Shown: positions 1 through 8,487 of the stretch, piece by piece
Position numbering within the stretch: the first letter of the stretch is position 1
Layout: every line of letters begins with the position of its first letter
Origin: Parapedobacter defluvii
GTDB lineage: Bacteria > Bacteroidota > Bacteroidia > Sphingobacteriales > Sphingobacteriaceae
Reading direction: 5' to 3'
DNA: 64,000 nucleotides
NCBI RefSeq assembly: GCF_014642075.1
Contig: NZ_BMIK01000002.1
Location: 496,001-560,000, forward strand
The notes under the pieces: generated by a model
The model's database searches: none
Seen by the model: the letters and a program-made list of their open reading frames with translations, nothing else
Told to the model about the DNA's origin: nothing
Position numbers and translations under genes: made by a program

Positions 1-2208
1 GGTCGTGCAATTGACAATCTGCATGTTGTTTTCCGCACACAATTCTAAAAAGCGCTCAATACGCGCCGATGAGTGCTCGGGGCCCTGTCCTTCCAGCCCA
101 TGTGGCAGCAGCATGACCAAGGCATTGGAGCGTCTCCATTTGGTCTCCGCACTGGAAATATATTGGTCCACAATAATCTGCGCACCGTTATAAAAATCAC
201 CAAATTGGGCTTCCCAAATGGTTAGCGACTGCGGGTTTGCCAGCGCATAGCCATATTCGAATCCCAGTACCCCGTATTCGGAAAGGTGGGAATTGTAGAT
301 ATTGAACCGCTCACCTCCGCTGATTTGCTGCAGGGGGATGTACTCCTCTTCGGAATCTTCCAGCGTGAGAACCGCGTGCCGGTGGGAGAAGGTACCCCGT
401 TCCACATCCTGTCCGCTGATCCGCACCCGCATGCCCTCATTCAACAGCGTCGCGTAGGCCATCAGCTCGCCCATAGCCCAGTCGAACGTTTTGGTTTCGA
501 CCATTTTGGCGCGCTCGTCAAACAGGCGTGAAATTTTACGGAAGAATTTCTTGTCTTTGGGTAGTGTTGTGATTTCCTTGGCGAGCGTTAAAAATGTTTT
601 CTCTGCAACACCTGTTTTGGCAGGCACGAAAATGTCTTCGTATTTCGCCTTGCGAAGGCCTTTCCATGCGCCGGAATACATGGGATTGTCCTGTGTCAGG
701 TTTTCTTCTTCTTTCGAATCGTCCAGCCGCTCCTGCAGGAGCTTCCGGAAGTCCTTTTCCATCTCCTTCGCCAGGTTTGCATCTACACTGCCTTGCTCCA
801 GCAGTTTCTGATTGTAGATTTCACGCGGATTGGGATGCTTCTCGATGGCTTTATACAGCAACGGTTGCGTAAACTTCGGTTCATCTGCTTCGTTATGGCC
901 ATATCTGCGATAGCACAGCAGGTCGATGAATACGTCCGTATGGTATTTCTGCCGGTATTCCACCGCCAGATTGATTGCATAAACCAGTGCTTCCACATCG
1001 TCTCCATTCACGTGGAATACAGGCGATAAGGTTACTTTAGCGATATCGGTGCAGTAGGTAGACGACCGTCCGTCTTTGAAGTTGGTCGTAAAGCCCACCT
1101 GATTATTTACGACAATATGGATGGTACCGCCGGTACGGAACCCTTCCAGTTTAGACATCTGAATAACTTCGTAAACAATACCCTGCGCAGCAACTGCTGC
1201 ATCGCCATGTATGAGTATGGGAGCAATTTTGGTGGCATCACCACCGTATTTCATGTCAATTTTCGACCGGACGATCCCTTCGACCACCGGATCAACCGTC
1301 TCCAGGTGGGAGGGGTTGGGCACGAGGCTCAAATGTACGCTTTCCCCATTGTTGGTCGTGATATCCGTGGAATAGCCCAGGTGATACTTAACGTCGCCCC
1401 CGAAGTCCTGTTCGGCATCTTCGGCATAGGTTTTTCCCTCAAACTCGGAGAAAACACTTTCGTAGGATTTACCTAGTATATTGGTCAGTACATTCAGGCG
1501 GCCCCGGTGGGCCATACCCAGTACAAATTCCTGGATGCCTAATTCGGTTCCTTTTTCGATGACCGAATCCAGCGCCGGGATGAGGCTCTCCGCTCCTTCG
1601 AGCGAGAAGCGCTTTTGACCCAGAAATTTGGTGCCCAGGAAGTTTTCAAATACCACCGCCTCATTCAGCTTCCGCAGGATCCGCTTTTTTGTCTCCAGCG
1701 GAAAGTTCGGTGTATTGCGTTCGCCTTCCATGCGGTCCTGCAACCACTTGATTTTTTCGGGGCTGCGGATATATTTGAATTCGGCACCGATGGAGCGACA
1801 GTATGTATCTTCAATCAGCTGACGTATATCGCGCAAGGTGGCAGGTCCCAGTCCGACTTCAACACCGGCATTGAACACGGTGTCCATATCAGCCTCACTC
1901 AGGCCGAAAGTCTCCAATTCTTTGCCGGGGTAATATTTCCTGCGCTGGCGTACCGGATTGGTCTCCGTGAACAGATGCCCGCGATCGCGGTAGCCGTTGA
2001 TCATATTCAAGACATTGATTTCCTTCAGCACGTGGTCAGGCGTAGCCCGAGCCTCGGGTGCTGCAGCCGAACCATTCTGACCGAAATCAAAACCCTCGAA
2101 AAATTTTTGCCAGCCGAAATCAATAGAATTGGGGTCTTCTTTATATGCTTTGTATAACGAGTCGATGTAGGTCGAATCTGCGTTACTCAGATAAGAAAGC
2201 TTGTCCAT
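1..2208 (-). CDS. sucA: 2-oxoglutarate dehydrogenase E1 component, partial
   Basis: Thiamine-diphosphate E1 subunit of the TCA-cycle 2-oxoglutarate dehydrogenase complex, which decarboxylates 2-oxoglutarate and passes the succinyl group to lipoyl-E2. The reading frame is open from an ATG at 2208 to the left edge, 736 codons; full-length family members run to about 930 residues, so roughly the last fifth is missing. The N-terminus (MDKLSYLSNADSTYIDSLY) matches the E2-binding segment of the family. The blocks FVLGMAHRGRLNVL, GDAAVAAQGIVYE and NNQVGFTT are the classic E1 TPP and catalytic motifs, and EAQFGDFYNGAQIIVDQ lies in the transketolase-like central domain. A TAACTTTG -7 box lies about 25 bases upstream. 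The partner sucB would be expected beyond the left edge. Identification is certain. Confidence 0.97.
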   Translation of the reverse strand, partial: MDKLSYLSNADSTYIDSLYKAYKEDPNSIDFGWQKFFEGFDFGQNGSAAAPEARATPDHVLKEINVLNMINGYRDRGHLFTETNPVRQRRKYYPGKELETFGLSEADMDTVFNAGVEVGLGPATLRDIRQLIEDTYCRSIGAEFKYIRSPEKIKWLQDRMEGERNTPNFPLETKKRILRKLNEAVVFENFLGTKFLGQKRFSLEGAESLIPALDSVIEKGTELGIQEFVLGMAHRGRLNVLTNILGKSYESVFSEFEGKTYAEDAEQDFGGDVKYHLGYSTDITTNNGESVHLSLVPNPSHLETVDPVVEGIVRSKIDMKYGGDATKIAPILIHGDAAVAAQGIVYEVIQMSKLEGFRTGGTIHIVVNNQVGFTTNFKDGRSSTYCTDIAKVTLSPVFHVNGDDVEALVYAINLAVEYRQKYHTDVFIDLLCYRRYGHNEADEPKFTQPLLYKAIEKHPNPREIYNQKLLEQGSVDANLAKEMEKDFRKLLQERLDDSKEEENLTQDNPMYSGAWKGLRKAKYEDIFVPAKTGVAEKTFLTLAKEITTLPKDKKFFRKISRLFDERAKMVETKTFDWAMGELMAYATLLNEGMRVRISGQDVERGTFSHRHAVLTLEDSEEEYIPLQQISGGERFNIYNSHLSEYGVLGFEYGYALANPQSLTIWEAQFGDFYNGAQIIVDQYISSAETKWRRSNALVMLLPHGLEGQGPEHSSARIERFLELCAENNMQIVNCTT

Positions 2209-2232
2209 TTAGTTGTTTATGCAATAATGCGC

Positions 2233-2240
2233 CAAAGTTA
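2233..2240 (-). promoter_or_regulatory. -7 promoter box for sucA
   Basis: Read on the minus strand this is TAACTTTG, a full match to the Bacteroidota -7 consensus TAnnTTTG. It sits 25 bases before the sucA ATG. No TTG is found at the ideal 19-base distance upstream. Confidence 0.6.
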
Positions 2241-2298
2241 TAATTATTAAATCGTTTACCATAGCAATAACCCACAAATTTATGGCCAATTTTCATCC

Positions 2299-3546
2299 TT
2301 ATCCCAGTTCCACCGCTTCTTTCGGGTAGAACTGTGCGGTCAATTTTTTTAGGTCCGCCGGCTTGTTGTCTTTGATGCTGCTACCCACGCCAGCCAGATG
2401 CGCCCAACTGCCGTAATTATTGGCGGGACCGTAGTCAATGAGCTTTTCTTCGAACCAGGCTGCACCTTTCAGCCAATTGACTTTCAGCTCATGGATCAGG
2501 TACGAGGCAACGATGACCCGTTGGTAATGCGGGATGTATCCCGTTTCATTGAGTTGCTGGACGGCCCGATCCACAATCGGGTTACCCGTATTTGCGCGTT
2601 TCCACAGGTCAAAGAGCCTATCCTCATCGGGGGCAATCTCCGGGGGGGTACCCGTTAAACCTCCCAACTGGAAAAAACGGTTGCCGTGCTTTTTGAACAT
2701 GAATCGATAATAATCCCGCCACAGCAATTTCAATATGATCTGTTCACCGCGCTTCTTGTCCAAAACCGTGTTTTCTGCTTCCTTGGTGGCATGGTAGAAG
2801 GTGTTTGGGGATAACGCACCCACGGCGATATAGGGAGAAAGCTCGGTATATTCTTCCGGAGTGTGATCGTATAGAAACGCATGCATCTGGTCTAACGCTA
2901 TCGCTTCTCCTCCCGGGAATTTCAGGTTGGAAACCTGGGCGATTTCGCTTTTATCAAAACCGAGTTCCATTAATTCAGGAGCCTTACCGCTATCCATTCC
3001 TTCCGGTACACGAATGGTATCGGGCGTGCCCAACTGAGGGCGTATGGAGCTTTCCCGTTCTGTTTTTTTCTTGAAAACGGCAAAGGCATCGGGAATGTCG
3101 CGGATCGGAAAGGGAAGATCTTCTTTGTGGTATAATGTATGGCCGATAAAATGCCTGAGGTTAATCTGCATCTTCCAAAGCGCTTCTTCAACAAGCCCGG
3201 AAATATAGGTCTCCTCATAAGCCACTTCCCGGTGATGGTAGACTTCATCTACCTGGTATTTTTCCGCAATTTGAGGAAGCAGTTCCTCCGGGTGGCCATA
3301 GTCAATAATCAGGTCGCCACCCAGTTGCCGGAGGGTTTGCTGTAATGCCAGCACATTTTCCCGTAGGAAGGCGGCACGCAATACCCCGGTCTTCCGGGTG
3401 CCATACTTTGTGTGGGTAAAATGCCGGGGGTCGAAACAGTATACCGGGACAATCCGTTGGCTGCGCTCGACGGCACGAAGCAGAATTTCATTGTCGTGAA
3501 TACGCAAATCATTCCTGAACCAAACCAAGATCGTCCTATCGTCCAT
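2299..3546 (-). CDS. DASH-family cryptochrome / deoxyribodipyrimidine photolyase
   Basis: FAD flavoprotein of the photolyase/cryptochrome family, 415 residues, which repairs UV-induced pyrimidine dimers with blue light. The N-terminal Rossmann-like domain starts with ILVWFRNDLRIHDNEIL, the photolyase signature. The C-terminal FAD domain contains ELSPYIAVGALSP, KLLWRDYYRFMFKKHGNRFF, NTGNPIVDRAVQQLNETGYIPHYQR and DYGPANNYGSWAHLAG, which are the helical FAD- and DNA-binding blocks. The RDYYRFMFKKHGNRFF block and the short length point to the DASH group found across Bacteroidota rather than CPD class I enzymes. It is transcribed away from the SDR gene at 3798, with back-to-back promoters in the 250-bp gap. 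Whether it repairs single-stranded or duplex DNA cannot be told from sequence. Confidence 0.9.
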   Translation of the reverse strand: MDDRTILVWFRNDLRIHDNEILLRAVERSQRIVPVYCFDPRHFTHTKYGTRKTGVLRAAFLRENVLALQQTLRQLGGDLIIDYGHPEELLPQIAEKYQVDEVYHHREVAYEETYISGLVEEALWKMQINLRHFIGHTLYHKEDLPFPIRDIPDAFAVFKKKTERESSIRPQLGTPDTIRVPEGMDSGKAPELMELGFDKSEIAQVSNLKFPGGEAIALDQMHAFLYDHTPEEYTELSPYIAVGALSPNTFYHATKEAENTVLDKKRGEQIILKLLWRDYYRFMFKKHGNRFFQLGGLTGTPPEIAPDEDRLFDLWKRANTGNPIVDRAVQQLNETGYIPHYQRVIVASYLIHELKVNWLKGAAWFEEKLIDYGPANNYGSWAHLAGVGSSIKDNKPADLKKLTAQFYPKEAVELG

Positions 3547-3569
3547 ACTTACTAAGGGATTAAATTCTA

Positions 3570-3577
3570 CAAATATA
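3570..3577 (-). promoter_or_regulatory. -7 promoter box for the photolyase gene
   Basis: On the minus strand this reads TATATTTG, a full match to TAnnTTTG, 24 bases before the photolyase ATG. A TTG-equivalent lies at 3594-3596, but with only 16 bases of spacing. Confidence 0.55.
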
Positions 3578-3670
3578 AGCTTATTTGTCGTAGCAACCCT
3601 TGTTTATTGCCGATAAACTGGAATATTGACAATAAAACCACAATTGTCTGCAATTTATCAGCGGGCAATG

Positions 3671-3700
3671 TTGGTAAGCTAACCATTTTTTTTAAGTTTG
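3671..3700 (+). promoter_or_regulatory. Complete Bacteroidota-type promoter for the SDR gene
   Basis: TTG at 3671-3673, exactly 19 bases, then TAAGTTTG at 3693-3700. This matches the Bacteroidota -33/-7 pattern. It predicts transcription starting near 3707 and a leader of about 90 bases before the ATG at 3798. Confidence 0.65.
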
Positions 3701-3797
3701 CAAAATAACATTCATCGGAAACATAATTCATTTTCGATTGTATAACTATTAAATTAGTAGTAACCAAGCCGCCTTCTTAAAGTGGTATTATTGGAGT

Positions 3798-4673
3798 ATG
3801 GAAGTCCTGATAACCGGCCTTAATAATTATTTAGCAAGAAACATTGCTGTGTGTCTTGCTGAAGAAGATTATCAAGTAACCTGCCTGTTAAGGAATCGTA
3901 AGTTTTTCTATAAGCATGTGCCAAAGAAGTATGGCATCAATATCGTAGAAGGCGACCTGTTCCGTGGTACATTTCCCCCCGGCCTGAGCAAGGAAGTACG
4001 CGCTGCTTTCTATTTTAACCAGTCGCCCATTAACGAAATCGATATCCGCCTGGAGATGGATCTCATCGCCTTGCAGAAATACGTGCGGTTACTGAAGTCA
4101 ACGGCCTGTGAGCATTTGATTTATGTGACCAAACTGTCTGATGACAATATAGACCGGGTTAAATCCCTTCTGAACAAGAGCGGAATGGCTTATACGATCA
4201 TGCGGATCAGTAACATCGTCGGCAAAGGTTCTGCGCTGATGAACATCTTTTCAAATCTGGCCAAGCAACGTTGGATTGTCTTGCCCAAGGAATTTGTAAC
4301 CAGCCGTTGCCAGCCGATCCTCCTATTGGACGTATGCGCGTACCTGAGTAAAATCATTCTGAATACAGATACCTACGGAAAAGTATTCGACGTCGGAGGG
4401 CCGGAAGTGATGACCTATAAAGAAGCTTTTGAACGTTACCTGGACATCGCTAAATTGAAGAAGCGTGTATTGGCGTTGCCCGGGCTCGGCAAACCTATTT
4501 CTGTTTTCATGGGAAGATATCTTTATAAATTTGAGCAGGATGTTGCCGCCGCATTCACGGCATATATGCGTAAAGATTTGGTAGCTGTAAACGATGGATT
4601 AAATGCCTATTATCCGGGAATTAAATTGGCCCCCTTCCACGTTTCCTTGCGGTACGCATTGGGGCTGCCTTAA
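3798..4673 (+). CDS. Atypical SDR / NmrA-like NAD(P)-binding protein
   Basis: 291-residue Rossmann-fold protein of the atypical short-chain dehydrogenase group (YbjT/NmrA-like). The N-terminus MEVLITGLNNYLARNIA has the strand-loop-helix layout of a nucleotide-binding site, but the usual TGxxGxxG glycines are reduced to TGLNNYLA, so dinucleotide binding may be altered or lost. Later blocks (LIYVTKLS, MAYTIMRISNIVGKGSA, KVFDVGGPEVMTYKEAFERYL) match the extended-SDR substrate domain. The catalytic YxxxK is not evident, as in many atypical SDRs. It is followed after 11 bases by a second SDR-fold gene, so the two are probably co-transcribed. Substrate unknown. The family is secure, the function is not. 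Confidence 0.8.
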   Translation: MEVLITGLNNYLARNIAVCLAEEDYQVTCLLRNRKFFYKHVPKKYGINIVEGDLFRGTFPPGLSKEVRAAFYFNQSPINEIDIRLEMDLIALQKYVRLLKSTACEHLIYVTKLSDDNIDRVKSLLNKSGMAYTIMRISNIVGKGSALMNIFSNLAKQRWIVLPKEFVTSRCQPILLLDVCAYLSKIILNTDTYGKVFDVGGPEVMTYKEAFERYLDIAKLKKRVLALPGLGKPISVFMGRYLYKFEQDVAAAFTAYMRKDLVAVNDGLNAYYPGIKLAPFHVSLRYALGLP

Positions 4674-4684
4674 ATTGAGGGCTG

Positions 4685-5620
4685 ATGGATAGCACGGCTA
4701 CGAAAGGACGGATATTGATAACCGGCGCAACGGGTTTGGTTGGTCAGGCATTGATACCCGTGTTGGTGAGCAAGGGCTACGCGGTCAATGCGCTGAGCCG
4801 GAACAAACACAGTATGCAATTGCCGCATGTCCGTTTTTTTCAATGGGATGTTTCGGCAAATCAACTAGACGCTGCATGCTTGGATGGAGTGAGTGCCATC
4901 GTCCACTTAGCGGGTGAAAATATCGCTGCCCTTCCATGGAGCAATCATCGGAAGCAGTTGATCCGCAACAGCCGTATCCAGTCCATTTTGCTGCTTTATG
5001 ATCTGCTTCGCCAACGTAAAAACCACGGAGTCACAACCGTTGTATCTGCCTCTGCATCGGGATATTATGGAAACAGAGGCAACGAGTGGATGACGGAAGA
5101 TAAGTCGCCCGCCGCAGACTTTCTGGGGCATACCTGCCGCGACTGGGAACGTGCGGTAGAAACAGGACGGGCACTGGGCTTGCGTACCGTTTCGCTGAGA
5201 AGCGGAGTCATCCTCTCGGATCAGGGAGGAATCTTCACCCGATTTGCCGGTTTTATAAAAAAAGGGTTGGGTACGGTGCCCGGTACAGGCAAGCAATGGA
5301 TGCCCTGGATTCATGTAGCAGATGCGGTGGCTATGTATTCCTTCGCATTGGAACACAATGGGATACATGGGGTTTACAACATGCTGGCGCCGCAGCCGGT
5401 CACGTTTTCTACATTTGTGCACACCCTGGCAAAAAAAATGAAAAAACCTTTGTGGCTACCTCATATACCGCCATTCGTATTAAAAGCCGTGATGGGTCAA
5501 CTAAGCGAAATGCTCCTCTGTAGCACCCGTATGTCAGCCGAAAAGATTCAAAATACGGGCTTTACATTCCGGTATCCGGAAATAGAAGGGGCCATGGAAG
5601 CACTCATTCCCTCGCCTTGA
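4685..5620 (+). CDS. TIGR01777-family epimerase (YfcH-like)
   Basis: 311 residues, the usual length for the TIGR01777 group of NAD(P)-dependent sugar-epimerase-like proteins (E. coli YfcH; called SulA-linked in older work). It has an intact RILITGATGLVGQALI nucleotide-binding motif, IVHLAGENIA, SASASGYYGNRG and SLRSGVILSDQGG, followed by the family's GTGKQWMPWIHVADAV block and a C-terminal DUF1731-like helical tail (MSAEKIQNTGFTFRYPEIEGA). No substrate has been firmly assigned to this family. It lies 11 bases after the atypical SDR gene and its end overlaps the converging gene at 5604 by 17 bases. Confidence 0.9.
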   Translation: MDSTATKGRILITGATGLVGQALIPVLVSKGYAVNALSRNKHSMQLPHVRFFQWDVSANQLDAACLDGVSAIVHLAGENIAALPWSNHRKQLIRNSRIQSILLLYDLLRQRKNHGVTTVVSASASGYYGNRGNEWMTEDKSPAADFLGHTCRDWERAVETGRALGLRTVSLRSGVILSDQGGIFTRFAGFIKKGLGTVPGTGKQWMPWIHVADAVAMYSFALEHNGIHGVYNMLAPQPVTFSTFVHTLAKKMKKPLWLPHIPPFVLKAVMGQLSEMLLCSTRMSAEKIQNTGFTFRYPEIEGAMEALIPSP

Positions 5621-6248
5621 CCGTACTTTTTCCGTCTTTACCCGGCGATCCGGAATATACCTGTCCCTGGGAAAGGTTGCTCAATGGCCTGCCCGGTGCA
5701 CCCATGCCGATCAAACTATAGATATTGGAAAGCTCGCTGCTTGGATTCACGCGGTATCCACCTGCTCTCGTATCGATCTGTAGGTAATGTTCAGACTTTT
5801 TGTCTTCGGTTTGCGGTTCAATACCATCGCTGGCGTAGGTAAAGTTCACATTACCGCCATTGCCGTTGGGAAAAGTGCGCGATCCATTATTGCGGGCATC
5901 GTGCCCACCGGCCAGCACATACAGTGCACCCAGTTTTTCAAATCGTATGTCGATGTCAAAATTGGTACCGTTGTTTTTTCCATCCGTACCGAATAGATAA
6001 CCCCGCTTGTCAATCTCGGCGTGGCCAACCTCCAGTTTTACGTCTTTTTTACCATAAAATACCAATTGACCCCGGTCGCCCATAATCAAGGTGTCAATCC
6101 GCAGCACCAACGATGAATCCTTTCCTCCGCTATATACTTCCTTTTTCTTCTTGCCGACGATGAGTTTCCCGATATGCAATGTGTTGGTGTCCTGGGCAAA
6201 GGCACTGACCGAATACAGTGCTAACATGCACACAATGAAGTTCTTCAT
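5604..6248 (-). CDS. Secreted hypothetical protein, glycine-rich
   Basis: 214 residues with a clear Sec signal peptide (MKNFIVCMLALYSVSAFAQ, cut after AFA). No family recognised. The mature part is rich in Gly, Asn and Lys, with short beta-type segments around residues 25-110 (LVLRIDTLIMGDRGQLVFYG). The C-terminal third is low in hydrophobics and contains GMGAPGRPLSNLSQGQ and SGSPGKDGK, a collagen-like look. It probably folds as a periplasmic or surface beta-rich domain. It converges on the TIGR01777 gene with a 17-base overlap and is divergent from the TonB receptor at 6373. No recognised promoter box. The gene call rests on the signal peptide and on the absence of a better frame. Confidence 0.65.
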   Translation of the reverse strand: MKNFIVCMLALYSVSAFAQDTNTLHIGKLIVGKKKKEVYSGGKDSSLVLRIDTLIMGDRGQLVFYGKKDVKLEVGHAEIDKRGYLFGTDGKNNGTNFDIDIRFEKLGALYVLAGGHDARNNGSRTFPNGNGGNVNFTYASDGIEPQTEDKKSEHYLQIDTRAGGYRVNPSSELSNIYSLIGMGAPGRPLSNLSQGQVYSGSPGKDGKSTVKARE

Positions 6249-6372
6249 GAGCTAAATCCTCCTTCTTGTTAAGACATTTTTCAGCTGATAAAGTTTAATT
6301 TGTGTTACAATTATCCCCCACGCATGAAGTATAGCGTCATAATCGTTAATTTCGTCCCCAAGTTCATTAACC

Positions 6373-8445
6373 ATGATGCGTATAATCCTTTTCTGTATAT
6401 TCCTTATTCCCCTATTCCCATCTGTGGCGTCCACGTTTCAGGATACAACTACGCACCTGGAGGAGGTGACCGTACGGGCATATTTTACCGAGCAGCCGCT
6501 TTTGCGGCTCACGGCATCAGCGGGCGTGGTTAGCCCCACCGCATTGGGAAATCAAAGCGGCACGACCTTACTGCCTGCCATCAATACCGTACCGGGTGTC
6601 CGGATGGAAGAACGTTCTCCCGGCAGCTATCGGCTTTCTCTCAGGGGCAGTCTTTTACGCTCACCTTTTGGTGTACGTAACGTAAAGGTATACCTGGATG
6701 AGATACCGCTTACCGACGCGGGGGGGAATACGTATCTCAACGTATTGGATGCAGGAAGTATCGAAGGGATTGAAGTGCTGAAAGGGCCGGACGGAAGTCT
6801 CTTCGGAGCCAATTCGGGTGGCGTGGTATTGATCCGGCCGCAGGGAATGGGCGATGAAACGGATCCGAAAGCGTCGCTGCGCCTAAATGGCGGATCTTTT
6901 GGCTTATTCCATGAGCAGCTATCCGCCACACTGAATCCCACAGCTGGTTACCGGTTTGGTTTCAGTCAGGCATACCAGCGTGCCGACGGTTATCGGCAGA
7001 ATTCGGCCATGAAGCGGGCAGCTTTTCAGACCGTGCAACGGTGGAACTATAATCCGAGGGGTGAATTACGGCTGATTGCCCTGTACTCAGACCTGCGTTA
7101 CCTTACGCCCGGCGGGCTTACAGAAGCGCAATATGCCGAAGATCCCAAACTCGCACGCCCGGCTACACCGGCCACTCCGGGGGCGTTGGAACAACAGGCG
7201 GGCATTGTCAATAAAACGCTGATCGGCGGTTTGGTACATGACATCCACATCGGGTCCCGGCTCAGGCATGTTGCGGCTGTCTTCGGTTCACACACCGATT
7301 TCAGCAATCCCTTCATCACCAACTATGAGCTACGTAATGAAGCCAATATGGGTTTCCGTACCTACCTGGATTATCGTGGAGGTGGTTCAGGTGTGTTTTC
7401 CTGGCATGCCAATGTAGGAATGGAAGGACAGTTTGGGAAAAATGATTTTGCAAACTACGAAAATCATGGCGGTGTGCGTGGCGATGCCATGGCAATCGAT
7501 GCGTTAAGAAGCAGTCAACATTTTTACTTTGTGCGCTTTAGCGCAGATGTATATAACCGCCTGTTGCTGGAAACGTCGTTGAGCCTTAACTATTATGGTT
7601 ACCGGTTCCGGCCACTTTTCCCAGACAGTGAACCCCATTATACCCGGCGTAGTTTTGATGCGGAATGGATGCCACGGGCTGCGTTGTCTTATATGCTGGC
7701 ACCGCAATGGGTATGGCGGGCTTCGGTTTCAAGGGGATATTCGCCACCCACCCTTGAGGAGGTCCGTGCCTCGGATCAGGTTATCAATACAGCGCTTGAA
7801 GCGGAAACTGGATGGAATTACGAAACGGGGTTCCGCTGGCAGCCCGGCAACAGACGGATTGCCGTTGATGGTTCGGTGTTTTACTACCGGATGGAAGATG
7901 CCATCATCCGCCAGGTACTCGAAACCGATGCCGAATTTTTCGGCAATGCAGGGGGAGTCAACCAACGGGGAATAGAGCTTTCCGCATCGGCTTGGGCGAT
8001 CGAACCCGATCAAACCGGGTGGTTACGTGGTCTTCAACTGGGAACAAACCTGACCTTGAGCAAATTCCGTTTTGGAAATTACCGGGTGGGCGACGATGAT
8101 TTTACGGGAAATAAACTCACGGGTGTACCCGGAACCACCCTGGTCAGCAGCTTGTTGGCCAGGTTCCCCGGAGGGATAGAAGCGTACGCTATGCATAACT
8201 ATACGTCGGCCATTCCGCTGAATGATGCAAATACCGTGTTTGCGGGTGCTTATCACCTGCTGCAGACCAAACTGACATGGAACAAGCCCTTGGGAAGCCG
8301 GTTCATCTTTCAGGTGTTCGCCGGAGGCGACAACCTGCTGAACCAGCGGTATAGCCTCGGCAATGACATCAACGCCTTCGGTGGCCGCTTTTTCAATGCC
8401 GCCGCACCGCGCAATTTTTATGCAGGAATGGCATTACGTATTTAA
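6373..8445 (+). CDS. TonB-dependent outer-membrane receptor
   Basis: 690-residue receptor importing an unknown ligand through the outer membrane, powered by TonB. Signal peptide MMRIILFCIFLIPLFPSVAS; TonB-box-like segment HLEEVTVRAYFTEQ; plug domain about residues 45-160 (TLLPAINTVPGVRMEERSPG, VYLDEIPLTDAGGNTYL, IEVLKGPDGSLFGANSGG); then a beta-barrel ending in an aromatic-terminated strand (NFYAGMALRI). It lacks the N-terminal carboxypeptidase-like domain found in the SusC proteins of this window, so it resembles classic siderophore or cobalamin-type receptors. No binding-protein partner is adjacent. Two ATGs in a row (6373, 6376) are possible starts. Fold certain, ligand unknown. Confidence 0.92.
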   Translation: MMRIILFCIFLIPLFPSVASTFQDTTTHLEEVTVRAYFTEQPLLRLTASAGVVSPTALGNQSGTTLLPAINTVPGVRMEERSPGSYRLSLRGSLLRSPFGVRNVKVYLDEIPLTDAGGNTYLNVLDAGSIEGIEVLKGPDGSLFGANSGGVVLIRPQGMGDETDPKASLRLNGGSFGLFHEQLSATLNPTAGYRFGFSQAYQRADGYRQNSAMKRAAFQTVQRWNYNPRGELRLIALYSDLRYLTPGGLTEAQYAEDPKLARPATPATPGALEQQAGIVNKTLIGGLVHDIHIGSRLRHVAAVFGSHTDFSNPFITNYELRNEANMGFRTYLDYRGGGSGVFSWHANVGMEGQFGKNDFANYENHGGVRGDAMAIDALRSSQHFYFVRFSADVYNRLLLETSLSLNYYGYRFRPLFPDSEPHYTRRSFDAEWMPRAALSYMLAPQWVWRASVSRGYSPPTLEEVRASDQVINTALEAETGWNYETGFRWQPGNRRIAVDGSVFYYRMEDAIIRQVLETDAEFFGNAGGVNQRGIELSASAWAIEPDQTGWLRGLQLGTNLTLSKFRFGNYRVGDDDFTGNKLTGVPGTTLVSSLLARFPGGIEAYAMHNYTSAIPLNDANTVFAGAYHLLQTKLTWNKPLGSRFIFQVFAGGDNLLNQRYSLGNDINAFGGRFFNAAAPRNFYAGMALRI

Positions 8446-8457
8446 AAAAATTATCCC

Positions 8458-8465
8458 TACTTTCG
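8458..8465 (+). promoter_or_regulatory. -7 promoter box for fbaA
   Basis: TACTTTCG, one base off TAnnTTTG, 22 bases before the fbaA ATG and just after the stop of the TonB receptor gene. No well-placed TTG upstream. Confidence 0.45.
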
Positions 8466-8487
8466 AGACCTCAAAACAAAAGATATC

